A DNA stretch of 64,000 nucleotides from Desulfuromonadaceae bacterium (GCA_028681335.1 JAQUIT010000002.1:1-64000); one strand, 5' to 3'; counted from the stretch's first letter, positions 44,638-55,153 are shown. Made by a program: numbers and translations. Notes: generated from the sequence alone by a model not told the origin.

Positions 44638-47600
44638 ATGAAAATCAAACGTCTCGAAATATCGGGGTTTAAATCCTTCGCCGACAAGGTTGTGCTGGAC
44701 TTCCAGCAGAATGTGACCGGTGTTGTCGGCCCGAACGGCTGCGGCAAGTCGAATATCGTTGATGCGATTCGTTGGTGCATGGGGGAACAATCCGCCAAAA
44801 ATCTGCGCGGCAAGGCGATGGAGGATGTCATCTTTGTCGGCAGTGACAACCGCAAACCGCTGGGGGTGGCGGAGGTGTCTCTGGTCTTCTCTACCGAGGA
44901 TGGCAGGGCACCGGCCAAGTATCTGGATTATGCTGAAATACAGCTTACCCGGCGTCTTTACCGTGACGGCGATAGTGACTATCTGATCAACAAGACCCCC
45001 TGCCGTCTGCTGGATATTACCGAACTTTTCATGGATACCGGTGTCGGCACCCGTGCCTATTCGATTATCGAGCAGGGGAAGATCGGCCAGATTCTGCATT
45101 CACGGCCGGAAGAGCGCCGCTTTCTGATTGAGGAGGCGGCCGGGGTCACCAAATTCAAGTCGCGCAAGCAGTTGGCGCTTAAAAAAATCGAGGGGACCCG
45201 GCAGAATCTTGCCCGTCTGGCGGATGTGCTGGGCGAAATTCGGCGGCAGTTGGCGTCGTTGCAGCGCCAGGCCAAAAAGGCGGAAAAATTCCGCGAGATC
45301 CGAGATGAACTGCGGGAAATAGAGCTGCTTTTCTGCGCGCGGGAGTATTGCGAAACCCAACGTCAGCGCGGGGTGGCGGAACGTGAGCTTGTGTTGCTCA
45401 ACGAGCGGATCCGCGAGACGTTTAGCGCCTCTGCCCTGGGCGAATCCCGGGCCGAGGAGGCCCGTGTTACGCTGCTGGAGGCGGAAAAACAGCTGACCGT
45501 TGCCCAGGAGGAAATCTTCCGCATCAGGAGCGAATTCAGTACAACCGGGAACGGGCTGGAGTTTCAGCGCAAGGAACTGGCCGGTCTTGACGGCCGTCTG
45601 GCGCGACTGACGGCCGAAGCGGCTGAACTGGACAAACGGCTGCACGAGTGTGTCGAACAGCGCAGAGTGCTTGAACTGCGTCGTGATACCGGGACGGTTG
45701 ATGCGACTGGAATTCAGGCGGAGCTGGAGCAGTCAGAGTCGGCGCTGGCCGATCACCAGCAGGCCGAAGAGGGGTTGAACCGGGATTTGGAGGCTCGCCG
45801 CCAGGAGCTTTTTAGCTCTCTGGCCGAGGCTGCTCAGTTCAAGAGCCGTTTTGAAAATGCCCAGAAGCGTTTGCTGTCGCTCCGTGAACGGGTGGATCGC
45901 CATGGCCGTGAAGTGTTGCAGCTGGGTGAACGTCGCCTGCAGCAGCGTCAGCGGGCTGAGGCACTGGATAAAGAAATTGCCGTCGGCCAGCAGGCGCAGG
46001 AAGAGCTGCGGGCCCATGTTTCATCACTGCGCCGCCGTGAAGATGAACTGAAAAGCTTGCTCCCGGAGGTTGAAAAGGGATGGCAGTCGAGCCGGGACGG
46101 CTTGAATCGAAGCTCATCACGTCTTCACTCGCTGAAAGAGCTGGAGGCGCAGTTTGCCGGTTTTGGACAGGGGACGCGCACGCTGATGAAGGATGTCTCC
46201 CAGCGCGACCGCTTCAGCGGCGTGCTGGCCGATGCAATCCAGGCGCCAGCAGAGCTGGAGACGGCGCTGGAGTCGGCACTGGCAGAGCGGTTGCAGTGCA
46301 TCCTCTGCTCTGATGACCGGGATGCACTTCTTGCGCTGGAATTTTTGAAGGAGAATAATGGCGGTCGGGCTGGAATTGCTCTGCCGTTGGCGCTGGGGAC
46401 TCCACCCCTCCCGACGGTGGCTGGAGCCGTTTCCCTGGCAGAGCAGGTGCAGGTGACCGGCCTTTTTGCCGGGTTGGTTCTGAATCTGCTAGCGCCTGTC
46501 CTCTTGGCGGACGATATCGGCACGGCACTGGAACTGGCCCGCCAGCACCCCGGGCTGATATTCGTAACCCGCGGCGGCGACATGGTAGCCCATGGTGGTA
46601 TTGTCAGCGGCGGCTCCGGGGAGCAGGTTGGCAAGGGGCTGATCCACAAGAAACGCGAAATCCGTGAGCTGGAGCTTGCCGTGGCAAGGCTTGAGGAGGA
46701 GACCGCCTCGCTTGGCACACAGCGCGATGATCTGCGCCGACAGAATCAAGAGGTTTCCGAGGGACTCAAGAACAGTGGGGCGGAGTTGCATCAGGCCGAA
46801 CTGAAGCTGACAGGGCTGCTCAAAGACCGCCAGCAGGCGCTGGATGAAGGTGTTCGCATTGAGGAACGTCTGGAGGTCCAGGCGCTGGAGGCCGAAAATC
46901 TCAACGAGGAGCAGAGTGCTCTCGAGAGAGAACTTAAACTGTCCGGTGAGCAGATCGCCCTGGGCGGTGACAGTTCAAAGGCGCTGGAGCTTGAAACGTC
47001 ACGCTTGAAGGGTGAACTGGAAGCCCGTCGCGAGCTGTTGACTGCTGTCCGGGAAAAGGTGACCGCCATCCGGGTGCAGACCGCTACTATCAAGGAACAG
47101 CATGATGCCACGCTGCGCGCGCTGTCGGAGTTGGAGCAGCGTACCGGGGAGCTGGTGCAGCGCATGAGCGCCGACCGGCAGGAGATCGAGGCCGGCAATG
47201 TCGCCCGGATTCAGCTTCAGGGTGATATAAGTGCGGCTACGGAGCGGCTTGAAGGTCTCGTGCGCGAGCAGTCTGACTCCGAGGGACGCCTGGCTGTTTT
47301 GCGCGCTCGTTTTGAGGAAGCCGGGGCTGCACTTAATCTGATCGAGACCCAACTCAAGAATGCCCGTGAAGATGGTGATGCCGTCCGGCAGGCGCAGGCC
47401 GATCTCAATCTCCGCTTTTCAACCTTGACCATGCAGGGCGAACATCTGGAACAGGCCCTGCAGGAGCGGAGCCGTATTGCCATGTCTGAAGCGGTGTCAC
47501 GGCTGGAGACAATCGAATTTGACGAAGCGGCGAGGCGGCTGCGTCAGGTTGAGCTGCAGCGGCTTCTGGACGAGATGGGAGAGGTTAACCTGATGGCTAT

Positions 47601-48168
47601 CGAGGAGTGCGCTGGTATGGAGGAGCGTTTCACCTTCCTGACGAGCCAGAAGGAGGATCTGGAAGAGTCCCTGCATGGCTTGCAGCAGGCTATACAGCGT
47701 ATTAACCGCACCACCCGGCAGCGCTTCCTTGAAACCTACAATCTGGTCAATGCAAAATTCCAGGAGGTTTTCCCCCGTCTGTTCTGTGGCGGTCGGGCCG
47801 AGTTACGTCTCACTGATGAAGAGGACCTGCTGGAGACCGGCATCGAAATTATCGTGCAGCCCCCCGGCAAGAAACTGCAGAATGTGACGCTGCTCTCAGG
47901 GGGGGAAAAGGCGCTGACGGCTGTGGCGTTGATATTCTCGATCTTCCTGATCAAGCCGACACCATTTTGTCTGCTGGATGAAGTGGATGCGCCGCTTGAC
48001 GACGCCAATATCGGTCGCTTCAACGAGATGGTCAGGGAGATGAGCTCAATCTCGCAATTTATTATCATAACCCACAACAAGGCTACCATGCAGGTTGCGG
48101 ATACGCTTTACGGCATCACGATGGAAGAACCGGGGGCGTCGCGTGTCGTTTCGGTGCGGTTGCATTAA
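44638..48168 (+). CDS. smc: Chromosome partition protein SMC
   Basis: 1176 aa, the full family length. SMC dimers with ScpAB compact and organise the chromosome. The N-terminal head has Walker A GPNGCGKSN (about 32-40). Two long coiled coils flank a hinge (about 515-650, including VLADAIQAP and GGDMVAHGGIVSGGSGE). The C-terminal head has the ABC signature LSGGEKALTA and Walker B LLDEVDAPLDD. The start is the ATG at MKIKRLEISGFKSFAD; four earlier codons are open. The scp genes are not in this window. Confidence 0.97.
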   Translation: MKIKRLEISGFKSFADKVVLDFQQNVTGVVGPNGCGKSNIVDAIRWCMGEQSAKNLRGKAMEDVIFVGSDNRKPLGVAEVSLVFSTEDGRAPAKYLDYAEIQLTRRLYRDGDSDYLINKTPCRLLDITELFMDTGVGTRAYSIIEQGKIGQILHSRPEERRFLIEEAAGVTKFKSRKQLALKKIEGTRQNLARLADVLGEIRRQLASLQRQAKKAEKFREIRDELREIELLFCAREYCETQRQRGVAERELVLLNERIRETFSASALGESRAEEARVTLLEAEKQLTVAQEEIFRIRSEFSTTGNGLEFQRKELAGLDGRLARLTAEAAELDKRLHECVEQRRVLELRRDTGTVDATGIQAELEQSESALADHQQAEEGLNRDLEARRQELFSSLAEAAQFKSRFENAQKRLLSLRERVDRHGREVLQLGERRLQQRQRAEALDKEIAVGQQAQEELRAHVSSLRRREDELKSLLPEVEKGWQSSRDGLNRSSSRLHSLKELEAQFAGFGQGTRTLMKDVSQRDRFSGVLADAIQAPAELETALESALAERLQCILCSDDRDALLALEFLKENNGGRAGIALPLALGTPPLPTVAGAVSLAEQVQVTGLFAGLVLNLLAPVLLADDIGTALELARQHPGLIFVTRGGDMVAHGGIVSGGSGEQVGKGLIHKKREIRELELAVARLEEETASLGTQRDDLRRQNQEVSEGLKNSGAELHQAELKLTGLLKDRQQALDEGVRIEERLEVQALEAENLNEEQSALERELKLSGEQIALGGDSSKALELETSRLKGELEARRELLTAVREKVTAIRVQTATIKEQHDATLRALSELEQRTGELVQRMSADRQEIEAGNVARIQLQGDISAATERLEGLVREQSDSEGRLAVLRARFEEAGAALNLIETQLKNAREDGDAVRQAQADLNLRFSTLTMQGEHLEQALQERSRIAMSEAVSRLETIEFDEAARRLRQVELQRLLDEMGEVNLMAIEECAGMEERFTFLTSQKEDLEESLHGLQQAIQRINRTTRQRFLETYNLVNAKFQEVFPRLFCGGRAELRLTDEEDLLETGIEIIVQPPGKKLQNVTLLSGGEKALTAVALIFSIFLIKPTPFCLLDEVDAPLDDANIGRFNEMVREMSSISQFIIITHNKATMQVADTLYGITMEEPGASRVVSVRLH

Positions 48169-48216
48169 AGGATGGGGCTGGTTTGGCTTGTCAATTGACC
48201 TTTTATTGGAGGTTGT

Positions 48217-48573
48217 ATGTCGTTCGAAGTAATATTGAAGGATCTGATGGAGCAGGTGCCGAAGACGATCGGTGCCATACTGGTCGACTGGGAAGGTGAA
48301 GCAGTTATAGAGAACTGTCACTGCGATCCCTATGATATCCGCTTTATCGGCGCTCACAAGGGGATTATTCTGGAACGTCTCAAGGAGATGCGTAGTGCAG
48401 CGCAGATTGGCGAGGTTGAAGACGTTCTTGTTACCTCGGACAAGGGGCATCTGATGATCGGTTGCATCGATCAGTACTATTCGCTCGTGATGAATGTAGA
48501 ACGGAGTTGCCCGGCGGGGCAGGCGTTATATCATTTCCGCCAGGCAATCACCGCGCTTAAAAAGGAGATCTGA
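48217..48573 (+). CDS. Roadblock/LC7 domain protein
   Basis: 118 aa, one roadblock/LC7 fold: SFEVILKDLMEQVPKTIGAILVD, then VEDVLVTSDKGHLMIGCID and the final helix. Bacterial roadblock proteins such as MglB regulate small GTPases like MglA. No MglA is next to it. GGAGG precedes the ATG. Its TGA overlaps the ftsY ATG by one base, so it is coupled to the SRP receptor GTPase. Sitting between smc and ftsY makes a GTPase-related role worth considering. Confidence 0.88.
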   Translation: MSFEVILKDLMEQVPKTIGAILVDWEGEAVIENCHCDPYDIRFIGAHKGIILERLKEMRSAAQIGEVEDVLVTSDKGHLMIGCIDQYYSLVMNVERSCPAGQALYHFRQAITALKKEI

Positions 48574-49655
48574 TGGAGCCGCAAGATAAAAAAGGTTTTT
48601 TCCGCGGGCTGATCGACAAGATTGCCGGTGCGGAGTCTGCCGAAGTACCACTGATGCCTCCAACAACACCCGTTGTGGCGTCAGAGCCGGTTGAGCTGCC
48701 TGTCGCTCAGGGTGCTAAGGCCGGTGAAACACAGACAAAGCCCGGTTTTTTTGAGCGGCTGAAGTCCGGTCTGAAGAAGACCAAGGATGGACTTGTCGGG
48801 CGCATTGATGCTCTGGTACTTGGCAAGAAAAGTATAGATGCCGATACGCTGGAAGAGTTGGAAGAGATTCTGATTACCTCGGATATCGGCGTCAAGACCA
48901 CGGTTGAGCTTATTCGCACCCTGGAACAGCGTCTGGGGCGCAACGAGTTGAAGGATGGCGAAGCACTCAGGGGCGCGCTTAAGGACGAAATTTTGGCACG
49001 CCTGACCGCCCAGCACACTCCGTTTAACATTGGTGGTCATAAGCCGTTCGTGATGTTGGTGATCGGTGTTAACGGCGTCGGCAAGACGACAACGATTGGC
49101 AAGCTTGCCTCGCGCTTCTCGGCTTCCGGCAGCAAAGTGCTGCTGGCTGCGGCCGATACCTTCCGGGCTGCTGCCGCAGAGCAGCTGATCGCCTGGGGAG
49201 ACCGCTCCGGGGTGGACGTCATTCGACATAAGGAGGGGGCCGACCCGTCGGCGGTTGTCTTTGATGCCTGCAAGGCTGCTGTTGCGCGCGACGTTGATAT
49301 TCTGATCATTGATACTGCAGGGCGCCTGCATACCAAGGTCAATCTGATGGAAGAGATGAAAAAAATCCGCCGGGTCATCGACCGTGAGATTCCCGGGGCA
49401 CCCCATGAGACTCTGCTGGTGCTGGATGCTGCCACCGGGCAGAATGCGACCTCCCAGGCGCGCCTTTTCAAGGAGGCAGCCGGTGTCAGCGGGCTTGTTT
49501 TGACCAAGCTTGATGGTACCGCCAAGGGGGGTATTCTGGTGGCGGTCAGTCATGAATTTGCCCTGCCGGTCCGTTATATCGGTGTCGGCGAATCCATAGA
49601 AGATCTGCGCGATTTTGATCCGCAGGAGTTCACGGATGCCCTTTTCCAGGCCTGA
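48573..49655 (+). CDS. ftsY: Signal recognition particle receptor FtsY
   Basis: 360 aa. FtsY docks SRP-ribosome complexes at the inner membrane. An acidic and variable N-terminal part (about 1-65) precedes the NG GTPase: P-loop [15 protein letters not shown], then [20 protein letters not shown], and [10 protein letters not shown]. It ends with the family's [18 protein letters not shown]. It overlaps the roadblock gene and is followed by the cell-division genes. Confidence 0.97.
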   Translation: MEPQDKKGFFRGLIDKIAGAESAEVPLMPPTTPVVASEPVELPVAQGAKAGETQTKPGFFERLKSGLKKTKDGLVGRIDALVLGKKSIDADTLEELEEILITSDIGVKTTVELIRTLEQRLGRNELKDGEALRGALKDEILARLTAQHTPFNIGGHKPFVMLVIGVNGVGKTTTIGKLASRFSASGSKVLLAAADTFRAAAAEQLIAWGDRSGVDVIRHKEGADPSAVVFDACKAAVARDVDILIIDTAGRLHTKVNLMEEMKKIRRVIDREIPGAPHETLLVLDAATGQNATSQARLFKEAAGVSGLVLTKLDGTAKGGILVAVSHEFALPVRYIGVGESIEDLRDFDPQEFTDALFQA

Positions 49656-49773
49656 AAAATCATGCTGCAGAAAGGGGGATGGCGACACGGAACTCTGCGA
49701 TTTCAATCAATTAGGGCTTGACTTTGTGTCGCCTGCTTCGTATAGTGAGCCCCTTCGAAAGGAAACTGAACTG

Positions 49774-49950
49774 ATGAATAATGAACTGCTGGAAGCACTT
49801 GAAAAGAAAATCGGCGACGTTGTCGAGAAATATAGCGCCCTGAAAGAAGAGAACGCCCGTCTGAATGAGGAGCTGCAGCGCCTTTCAAGTGATCGTGATG
49901 GTATCAGGTCCCGTGTTGACGCAATCCTTGAAAAGCTGGACGGGATTTAG
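49774..49950 (+). CDS. Small coiled-coil protein, ZapB-like
   Basis: 58 aa from the ATG after AAAGGAAA. The longer frame upstream overlaps the ftsY end and is not supported. It is one coiled coil: NELLEALEKKIGDVVEKYSA and the heptad-rich remainder, ending in AILEKLDGI. Small coiled coils of this type beside zapA resemble ZapB, which works with ZapA at the FtsZ ring. The match is by position and form only. Confidence 0.75.
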   Translation: MNNELLEALEKKIGDVVEKYSALKEENARLNEELQRLSSDRDGIRSRVDAILEKLDGI

Positions 49951-49970
49951 GTCATGACCGTAGTCATTGT

Positions 49971-50243
49971 ATGAAAACAAGCCATGCAGTGACAATCCTG
50001 GGGCGTGAACTTTCGGTGCGGAGTTCTGCTCCGGAAGCAAAGGTTAAGGCGGTTGAAGCCTTCGTTAATGGAAAGTTACATGACATCGGCGGCGTCCTGA
50101 GAAATGGTGATGCCCAGCTGATACTGACTCTGGCTCTGCTGAATACCGCTGAGGAGCTGCTTGAGTTGCGCTCACAGCGCGAGCAGGATGCCGGTATAGA
50201 TAGCAGGATAAGTACAATAATAGCCGCGCTGGAAACGGTCTGA
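49971..50243 (+). CDS. zapA: Cell division protein ZapA
   Basis: 90 aa. ZapA bundles FtsZ filaments. The N-terminal domain (VTILGRELSVRS) and the helical dimerisation tail with ILTLALLNTAEELLELRSQ fit the family and its length. The ribosome site is weak, but the gene lies 20 bases after the ZapB-like gene, so translation may be coupled. Confidence 0.88.
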   Translation: MKTSHAVTILGRELSVRSSAPEAKVKAVEAFVNGKLHDIGGVLRNGDAQLILTLALLNTAEELLELRSQREQDAGIDSRISTIIAALETV

Positions 50244-50282
50244 TTTTACATGGTCTCTCAGGGAGACTTGATTATATATTCG

Positions 50283-50490
50283 TATAATTGCACTACCGGT
50301 CGGGTTCATCAAACGATGCAACTGCCGTTTGAATGACGTATTTAAAACCCGTTGAATATATCCTCACTGCAAAGGAAAAATCGCTTCTGAGTAGCGTGAT
50401 AGTAACCAGCACGATTACCTGACGGCACTCAAGCCTTTTATCCCTCTTCAGCCTCCCTGGTCGACCTTCCCGATTTCATTTCGGGGCCAC
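50283..50490 (+). ncRNA. Candidate 6S RNA
   Basis: The gap between zapA and the 5-formyl-THF cyclo-ligase gene is the known place of 6S RNA in many proteobacteria. A -10-like TATAAT stands at 50283-50288. The segment near 50298-50302 (GGTCG) can pair with CGACC at 50462-50466 to close an RNA of about 170 nt. Local hairpins are seen at about 50301-50355 (CGGGTT...AACCCG) and 50469-50486. No good -35 is visible. Identity rests on location and form. Confidence 0.4.
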
Positions 50491-50518
50491 TCCGCACGTC
50501 TGTATCGAAAGTATTTGT

Positions 50519-51085
50519 ATGCCCAAACGTTCGCTCCGTACACAGTTGCTGGCCCAGCGCCGTGCACTTGCCCCAGATGTATGGGGTGCGTCAAGCCGTG
50601 CAGCGCAACTCAATCTGCTCTCTCTCGATGAGTATGTTCAGGCGGAATGTGTAGCACTGTACGCGTCAGCTCATAACGAAACCGATACCGCTCTTATTTT
50701 GGCGACTGCATTCGAGGCGGGAAAGCGTGTTCTGTATCCGGCGGTCTGCGGTCATCAGATGGTGTTTCGTCGCGTCGAACGGGTTGAGGCTTTACAGAAA
50801 GGTGCGTTCGGTATCTTGGAACCCTGTCCGACCGGGATTGATCACCAGGCCGATGAAGCAGATCTGATCGTGGTCCCGGGGGTCGCTTTTGACCTGTCAG
50901 GGCACCGCATCGGTTATGGGAAAGGTTTCTATGACCGGTTTCTGCACCACCCCGACTGTCGCGCTCATCTGGTCGGTCTCTGCCATGACTTTCAGCTGGT
51001 TGAGAACCTGATTCCGGCCGATAGTCATGATATTCCGATGGAGATTATTATTACCGATAAACGCATCATCCGTTTAAAGAAGTGA
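50519..51085 (+). CDS. 5-formyltetrahydrofolate cyclo-ligase
   Basis: 188 aa, usual length. It turns 5-formyl-THF into 5,10-methenyl-THF using ATP. Visible are the N-terminal RTQLLAQRRAL, ALYASAHNETDT for substrate binding, PGVAFDLSGHRIGYGKGFYDRFL with the ATP-binding loop, and the last strand IPMEIIITDKRIIR. It follows the 6S RNA candidate, as in E. coli (ygfA). Confidence 0.95.
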   Translation: MPKRSLRTQLLAQRRALAPDVWGASSRAAQLNLLSLDEYVQAECVALYASAHNETDTALILATAFEAGKRVLYPAVCGHQMVFRRVERVEALQKGAFGILEPCPTGIDHQADEADLIVVPGVAFDLSGHRIGYGKGFYDRFLHHPDCRAHLVGLCHDFQLVENLIPADSHDIPMEIIITDKRIIRLKK

Positions 51086-51131
51086 CCGGAGTCCGCCAGG
51101 CGGCCCGGATTAATATACAGGAGGTTGATAT

Positions 51132-52694
51132 ATGGATGTCATTATTGGCGTAATCGTTACTCTGATTGTCGCAGCCGGAGCCTATTTTGCCGGCAACAAG
51201 CTCAACAAGAAGGATACGGGATCAATTCTGAAACAGGCTGAAGAGCTCGCCGGCAAGGTGCTCGACGACGCCCGCCGCGAAGCGGATACGATCACCAAGG
51301 AAGCGCTTCTCAAGGCTAAGGATTCGGCAATCCAGGCCAAAGAAGAACATGAACGCAAGACTAACGAAAAAAACAAGGATCTTCAGGCGCTTGAAAAAAG
51401 GCTGTCCCAGAAAGAAGAGAATCTCGATAAAAAAGCGGCTCTGATCGACCAGAAAGAGATGGATATCCTTAAAAAAGAGCAGGTCGTCTCGCAAAAAGAG
51501 CAGGCACTTGACCTGCGGGATTCAGAGCTTAAAAAATCACTTGATATCCAAAATGCCAGACTTGAACAGATTTCCGGGATGTCGGCCGGAGAAGCCAAGA
51601 AAGAGCTGATGAATGCGATGGAGAGTGAAGCAAAACATGATGCCGCCAAGATCATCAGGGCTATTGAAGATGAAGCCCGAGAGACTGGTGACAAAAAAGC
51701 GAAAGAAATCATGGCACTTGCTATCCAGCGCTATGCCGGAGAATACGTGGCTGAACGCACGGTCTCGGTTGTGCCGCTCCCGTCTGATGAGATGAAGGGA
51801 CGCATTATCGGCCGTGAAGGCAGGAATATCCGTGCTCTTGAGGCTGCTACCGGTATTGACCTGATCATTGACGATACGCCGGAAGCGGTAATTCTGTCCG
51901 GCTTTAATCCGGTCCGCCGCGAAGTGGCGCGTCTGTCTCTTGAAAAACTGCTGGCTGACGGTCGCATTCATCCGGGGCGCATCGAAGAGGTTGTGGCGAA
52001 GTCAACTGAAGAGGTTGAGCTTTTGATCAAAGAAGCCGGCGAGCAGGCTGCATTTGACCTGGGCGTTCACGGTATCCACCCAGAGGTGCTCAAGTTGATC
52101 GGCCGCCTCAAATATCGTACCTCCTACACCCAGAACGTCTACCTCCACTCACTGGAAGTTGCGTTTCTCTGCGGCATCATGGCTGCCGAGCTGGGAATAA
52201 ATGTCAAACAGGCAAAACGTGCCGGTCTGCTGCACGATCTTGGCAAGGCGGTTGACCATGAGGTCGAGGGGTCACACGCGGTGATCGGTGCTGAGCTGGC
52301 TCGTAAATACGGCGAAACCCCCAAGATTGTTCATGCCATCATGGCTCATCACGAAGATGAAAAGCCCAATTCGGTTCTGGCAATTCTCGTGCAGGCTGCT
52401 GATGCTCTCTCCGGTGCCCGTCCTGGTGCACGTCGTGAAATGATGGAAACCTATGTCAAACGGCTGGGTGATCTGGAACGCATCGCAACGTCGTTCGGCG
52501 GTGTGCAGTCGTCATTTGCCATTCAGGCCGGCCGCGAGATTCGCGTCATGGTTTCCAGTGATCAGGTCAGTGATGATCAGTCAGTTGTCATGGCACGCGA
52601 CATTGCCAAGAAAATTGAGGCGGAAATGACCTATCCGGGGCAGATCAAGGTTAACGTTATCCGTGAAACACGTTCAGTAGAATATGCCCGTTAA
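51132..52694 (+). CDS. rny: Ribonuclease Y
   Basis: 520 aa, usual length. RNase Y is a membrane-bound endonuclease that starts mRNA decay. A membrane helix fills residues 1-20. A coiled coil rich in K/E runs to about 180. A KH domain (about 210-275, [18 protein letters not shown]) follows. The HD domain has [14 protein letters not shown] and [14 protein letters not shown] precedes the ATG. It has a companion phosphodiesterase gene downstream, as in many genomes. Confidence 0.97.
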   Translation: MDVIIGVIVTLIVAAGAYFAGNKLNKKDTGSILKQAEELAGKVLDDARREADTITKEALLKAKDSAIQAKEEHERKTNEKNKDLQALEKRLSQKEENLDKKAALIDQKEMDILKKEQVVSQKEQALDLRDSELKKSLDIQNARLEQISGMSAGEAKKELMNAMESEAKHDAAKIIRAIEDEARETGDKKAKEIMALAIQRYAGEYVAERTVSVVPLPSDEMKGRIIGREGRNIRALEAATGIDLIIDDTPEAVILSGFNPVRREVARLSLEKLLADGRIHPGRIEEVVAKSTEEVELLIKEAGEQAAFDLGVHGIHPEVLKLIGRLKYRTSYTQNVYLHSLEVAFLCGIMAAELGINVKQAKRAGLLHDLGKAVDHEVEGSHAVIGAELARKYGETPKIVHAIMAHHEDEKPNSVLAILVQAADALSGARPGARREMMETYVKRLGDLERIATSFGGVQSSFAIQAGREIRVMVSSDQVSDDQSVVMARDIAKKIEAEMTYPGQIKVNVIRETRSVEYAR

Positions 52695-52699
52695 GATGG

Positions 52700-52875
52700 G
52701 ACGGCTCTTTTTCGCAACATCTGCGTAAGCCTTCGGGAACACTTGTGACTCGGCCTGACGGCCGTCCCCTTTGGGGCGCCTTCGCGGTCCAATTTGCAAG
52801 CAAATTGTGCGGCGTTATACAAGATCGCCTCCGCGCAATCCCTTGACAGCCTTGATCTTGCAAAAAATACCCGTC
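52700..52875. other. Structured intergenic element between rny and ymdB
   Basis: The 200 bases between the two genes hold several short hairpins in a row: GGCC-TGAC-GGCC, CCCC-TTT-GGGG, and the palindrome CAATTTGC-AA-GCAAATTG. A later TTGACA-like hexamer lies near 52843. No ORF is supported there. It may be an RNA element or a repeat unit. Confidence 0.4.
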
Positions 52876-52895
52876 CCCAGAAAAACTGGAAGACC

Positions 52896-53681
52896 ATGTC
52901 AATAAAAATATTATTTGTAGGCGACATAATCGGTAAACCGGGACGTCAGGCGCTGTCGCGTGAGCTGCATCGCCTGGTGGACCGGCACACGATAGATATC
53001 GTCATCGCCAATGGTGAAAATGCCGCCGGTGGTTTCGGCCTGACGGTCGAGGTTGCCAAGGAGCTGTTCAGTCAGGGGGTTAATCTGCTGACGAGCGGCA
53101 ACCATATATGGGATAAGAAAGAGCAGGTTGCGCATGTGCTGGCAGATGCGCGCATTATCCGCCCCGCTAACTATCCGGCCGGTGCTCCCGGGGTCGGCAG
53201 TACAATTCTGACAACCCCCGGCGGGGTCAAGGTCGGCGTCCTTAACCTTGAAGGCCGGGTCTATATGAAGAGTATTGAATGCCCGTTCCTGGTCGCAGAC
53301 AGAGAAATTGAGTGGCTGAAAAAAGAGACCTCGATCATCTTTGTCGATTTCCACGCCGAGGCCACCTCAGAAAAATCCGCATTGGGTTGGTATCTGGATG
53401 GCAGGGTCAGCGCCATCGTCGGAACCCATACCCATGTTCAGACGGCAGACGAACGTATCCTCACGCAGGGGACCGCTTTTCTGACCGATGCCGGTATGAC
53501 CGGTGGTTTTGATTCGGTCATCGGTATGGGCAAGGAAGAAACCATTCACCGCTTTCTGACCCAGATGCCGAGCAAGTTCGAAGTGGCCAAGAAGGATATC
53601 CGCCTGAATGCAGTCGTGATCGGTGTTGATGAACAGAGCGGCAAGGCTGTCAGTATTGAACGCATAAACATAGCCTGCTGA
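52896..53681 (+). CDS. ymdB: YmdB-type 2',3'-cyclic phosphodiesterase
   Basis: 261 aa from ATG at MSIKILFVGDIIG. A longer frame adds 34 residues read from the repeat-rich gap and is rejected. It has the calcineurin-like metal sites: VGDIIGKPG, NGENAAGG, SGNHIWDK, VDFHAEATSEK and GTHTHVQTAD. The family hydrolyses 2',3'-cyclic nucleotides (B. subtilis YmdB) and is regularly found behind rny. Confidence 0.94.
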   Translation: MSIKILFVGDIIGKPGRQALSRELHRLVDRHTIDIVIANGENAAGGFGLTVEVAKELFSQGVNLLTSGNHIWDKKEQVAHVLADARIIRPANYPAGAPGVGSTILTTPGGVKVGVLNLEGRVYMKSIECPFLVADREIEWLKKETSIIFVDFHAEATSEKSALGWYLDGRVSAIVGTHTHVQTADERILTQGTAFLTDAGMTGGFDSVIGMGKEETIHRFLTQMPSKFEVAKKDIRLNAVVIGVDEQSGKAVSIERINIAC

Positions 53682-53785
53682 TTTATTAGTAGTAAGTTGA
53701 AAGTAATTGTGTCCTCACGTTGGTAAAAATTACTTCGCTAACGCACGTATCCCGTTTACCGGGGTCAGATTTGGGAGTTGTTGAT

Positions 53786-54997
53786 ATGTCCGTAGCAGAG
53801 CAGATGGCCGTCATCAAGCGTGGCACCGTAGAAGTGTTGATCGAAAAGGAACTGGAAGCAAAGCTGGCAAAGTCCCTTTCGACCGGGGTGCCGCTGGTAA
53901 TCAAAGCAGGGTTTGACCCAACCGCCCCAGACCTGCATCTGGGACATACGGTACTGATCCAGAAACTGCGTCAGTTCCAGCAGTTGGGACATGAGGTAAA
54001 TTTTCTGATCGGTGATTTTACCGGCATGATCGGCGATCCGACCGGCAAATCAGAAACCCGTAAAGTGCTGACCCGCGAGGATGTGCTCAGGAACGCGGAA
54101 ACATACAAGGAGCAGGTCTTCAAGATACTTGATCCTGCCAAGACGAAGGTCGTCTTCAACTCGACCTGGCTTAATGAGCTCGGATCAAGCGGTATGATCG
54201 CCCTCGCCTCCAAATGTACAATGGCCCGCATGCTGGAACGGGATGACTTTAGCAAGCGTTTTACCAGCCAGCAACCGATTGCGATCCACGAATTCCTCTA
54301 CCCGTTGATTCAGGGATATGACTCGGTCGCCATGAAGGCCGATGTTGAACTGGGTGGTACCGATCAGAAGTTCAACCTGTTGATGGGGCGCGAACTGCAA
54401 CGTGAGTGGGGCCAGTCACCGCAGTGCGTACTGACAATGCCTCTTCTGGAGGGGTTGGATGGTATCAATAAAATGTCCAAATCGCTCGGCAATTATATCG
54501 GTATCAGTGAACCTGCCGACGAAATCTTCGGCAAGGTCATGTCGATCTCGGACGATCTGATGCTCCGCTACTATGAACTTCTCTCCGACCTGACGCTGGC
54601 GGAGCTTGAGGTGTTGAAGCGGGAGTTGAAGGATCATACGCTTCACCCCATGGCTGCCAAAAAACGTCTGGGGCGCGAGATTGTTTCCCGCTTTCATGGT
54701 GCCGGCGCCGGAGAGGCTGCGGAAGAAAACTTCGTCAAACGCTTCAAGGAGAACGAGATTCCGGAGGACATGCCGCAGGTAAATTATGCGCTGACCGATG
54801 GCGCGGTCCTGCTGGCAAAGGCGATGACTGAAGCCGGTTTGACCAAGTCCAACGGCGAGGGACGCCGGGCGATAGATGGCGGCGGGGTCAAGCTAAACGG
54901 AGAGAAAGTCAGCGATACCGGTCTTGAGCTGACTGCTGCCGGTGAGTACATCGTCCAGATCGGTAAACGCCGCTTTGCGAGGATTGTGATTGACTAG
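53786..54997 (+). CDS. tyrS: Tyrosyl-tRNA synthetase
   Basis: 403 aa. It charges tRNA-Tyr. The class I motifs are present: HLGH (about residue 50) as the HIGH box and KMSKS (about 230). Also visible are [13 protein letters not shown], and the C-terminal S4 RNA-binding domain ([21 protein letters not shown]). The start is the ATG after GGGAG; 22 earlier codons are open but lack support. The lack of the YAQ-type N terminus places it in the shorter TyrZ-like group. Confidence 0.95.
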   Translation: MSVAEQMAVIKRGTVEVLIEKELEAKLAKSLSTGVPLVIKAGFDPTAPDLHLGHTVLIQKLRQFQQLGHEVNFLIGDFTGMIGDPTGKSETRKVLTREDVLRNAETYKEQVFKILDPAKTKVVFNSTWLNELGSSGMIALASKCTMARMLERDDFSKRFTSQQPIAIHEFLYPLIQGYDSVAMKADVELGGTDQKFNLLMGRELQREWGQSPQCVLTMPLLEGLDGINKMSKSLGNYIGISEPADEIFGKVMSISDDLMLRYYELLSDLTLAELEVLKRELKDHTLHPMAAKKRLGREIVSRFHGAGAGEAAEENFVKRFKENEIPEDMPQVNYALTDGAVLLAKAMTEAGLTKSNGEGRRAIDGGGVKLNGEKVSDTGLELTAAGEYIVQIGKRRFARIVID

Positions 54998-55021
54998 GTG
55001 GTAATGTAATAAAGATCAGAT

Positions 55022-55057
55022 AAAAACGGGACCGTACCAGTACGGTCCCGTTTTTTT
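55022..55057 (+). terminator. Rho-independent terminator
   Basis: AAAACGGGACCGTA pairs with TACGGTCCCGTTTT around CCAG, followed by seven T. It ends the tyrS transcript. Confidence 0.93.
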
Positions 55058-55153
55058 GTTTGGTTTGGTAAATTATATGGGGGCTCACCTAATGCCGCAC
55101 TAATTAGTGTGTTTTTAGTTGATATTGCCCAAAAGATATGCATAATAGAGGAC

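Noticed and set aside
48681..49706. A 341-codon minus-strand frame opposite ftsY
   Set aside because: ftsY carries every GTPase motif; the antisense frame shows none of its own.
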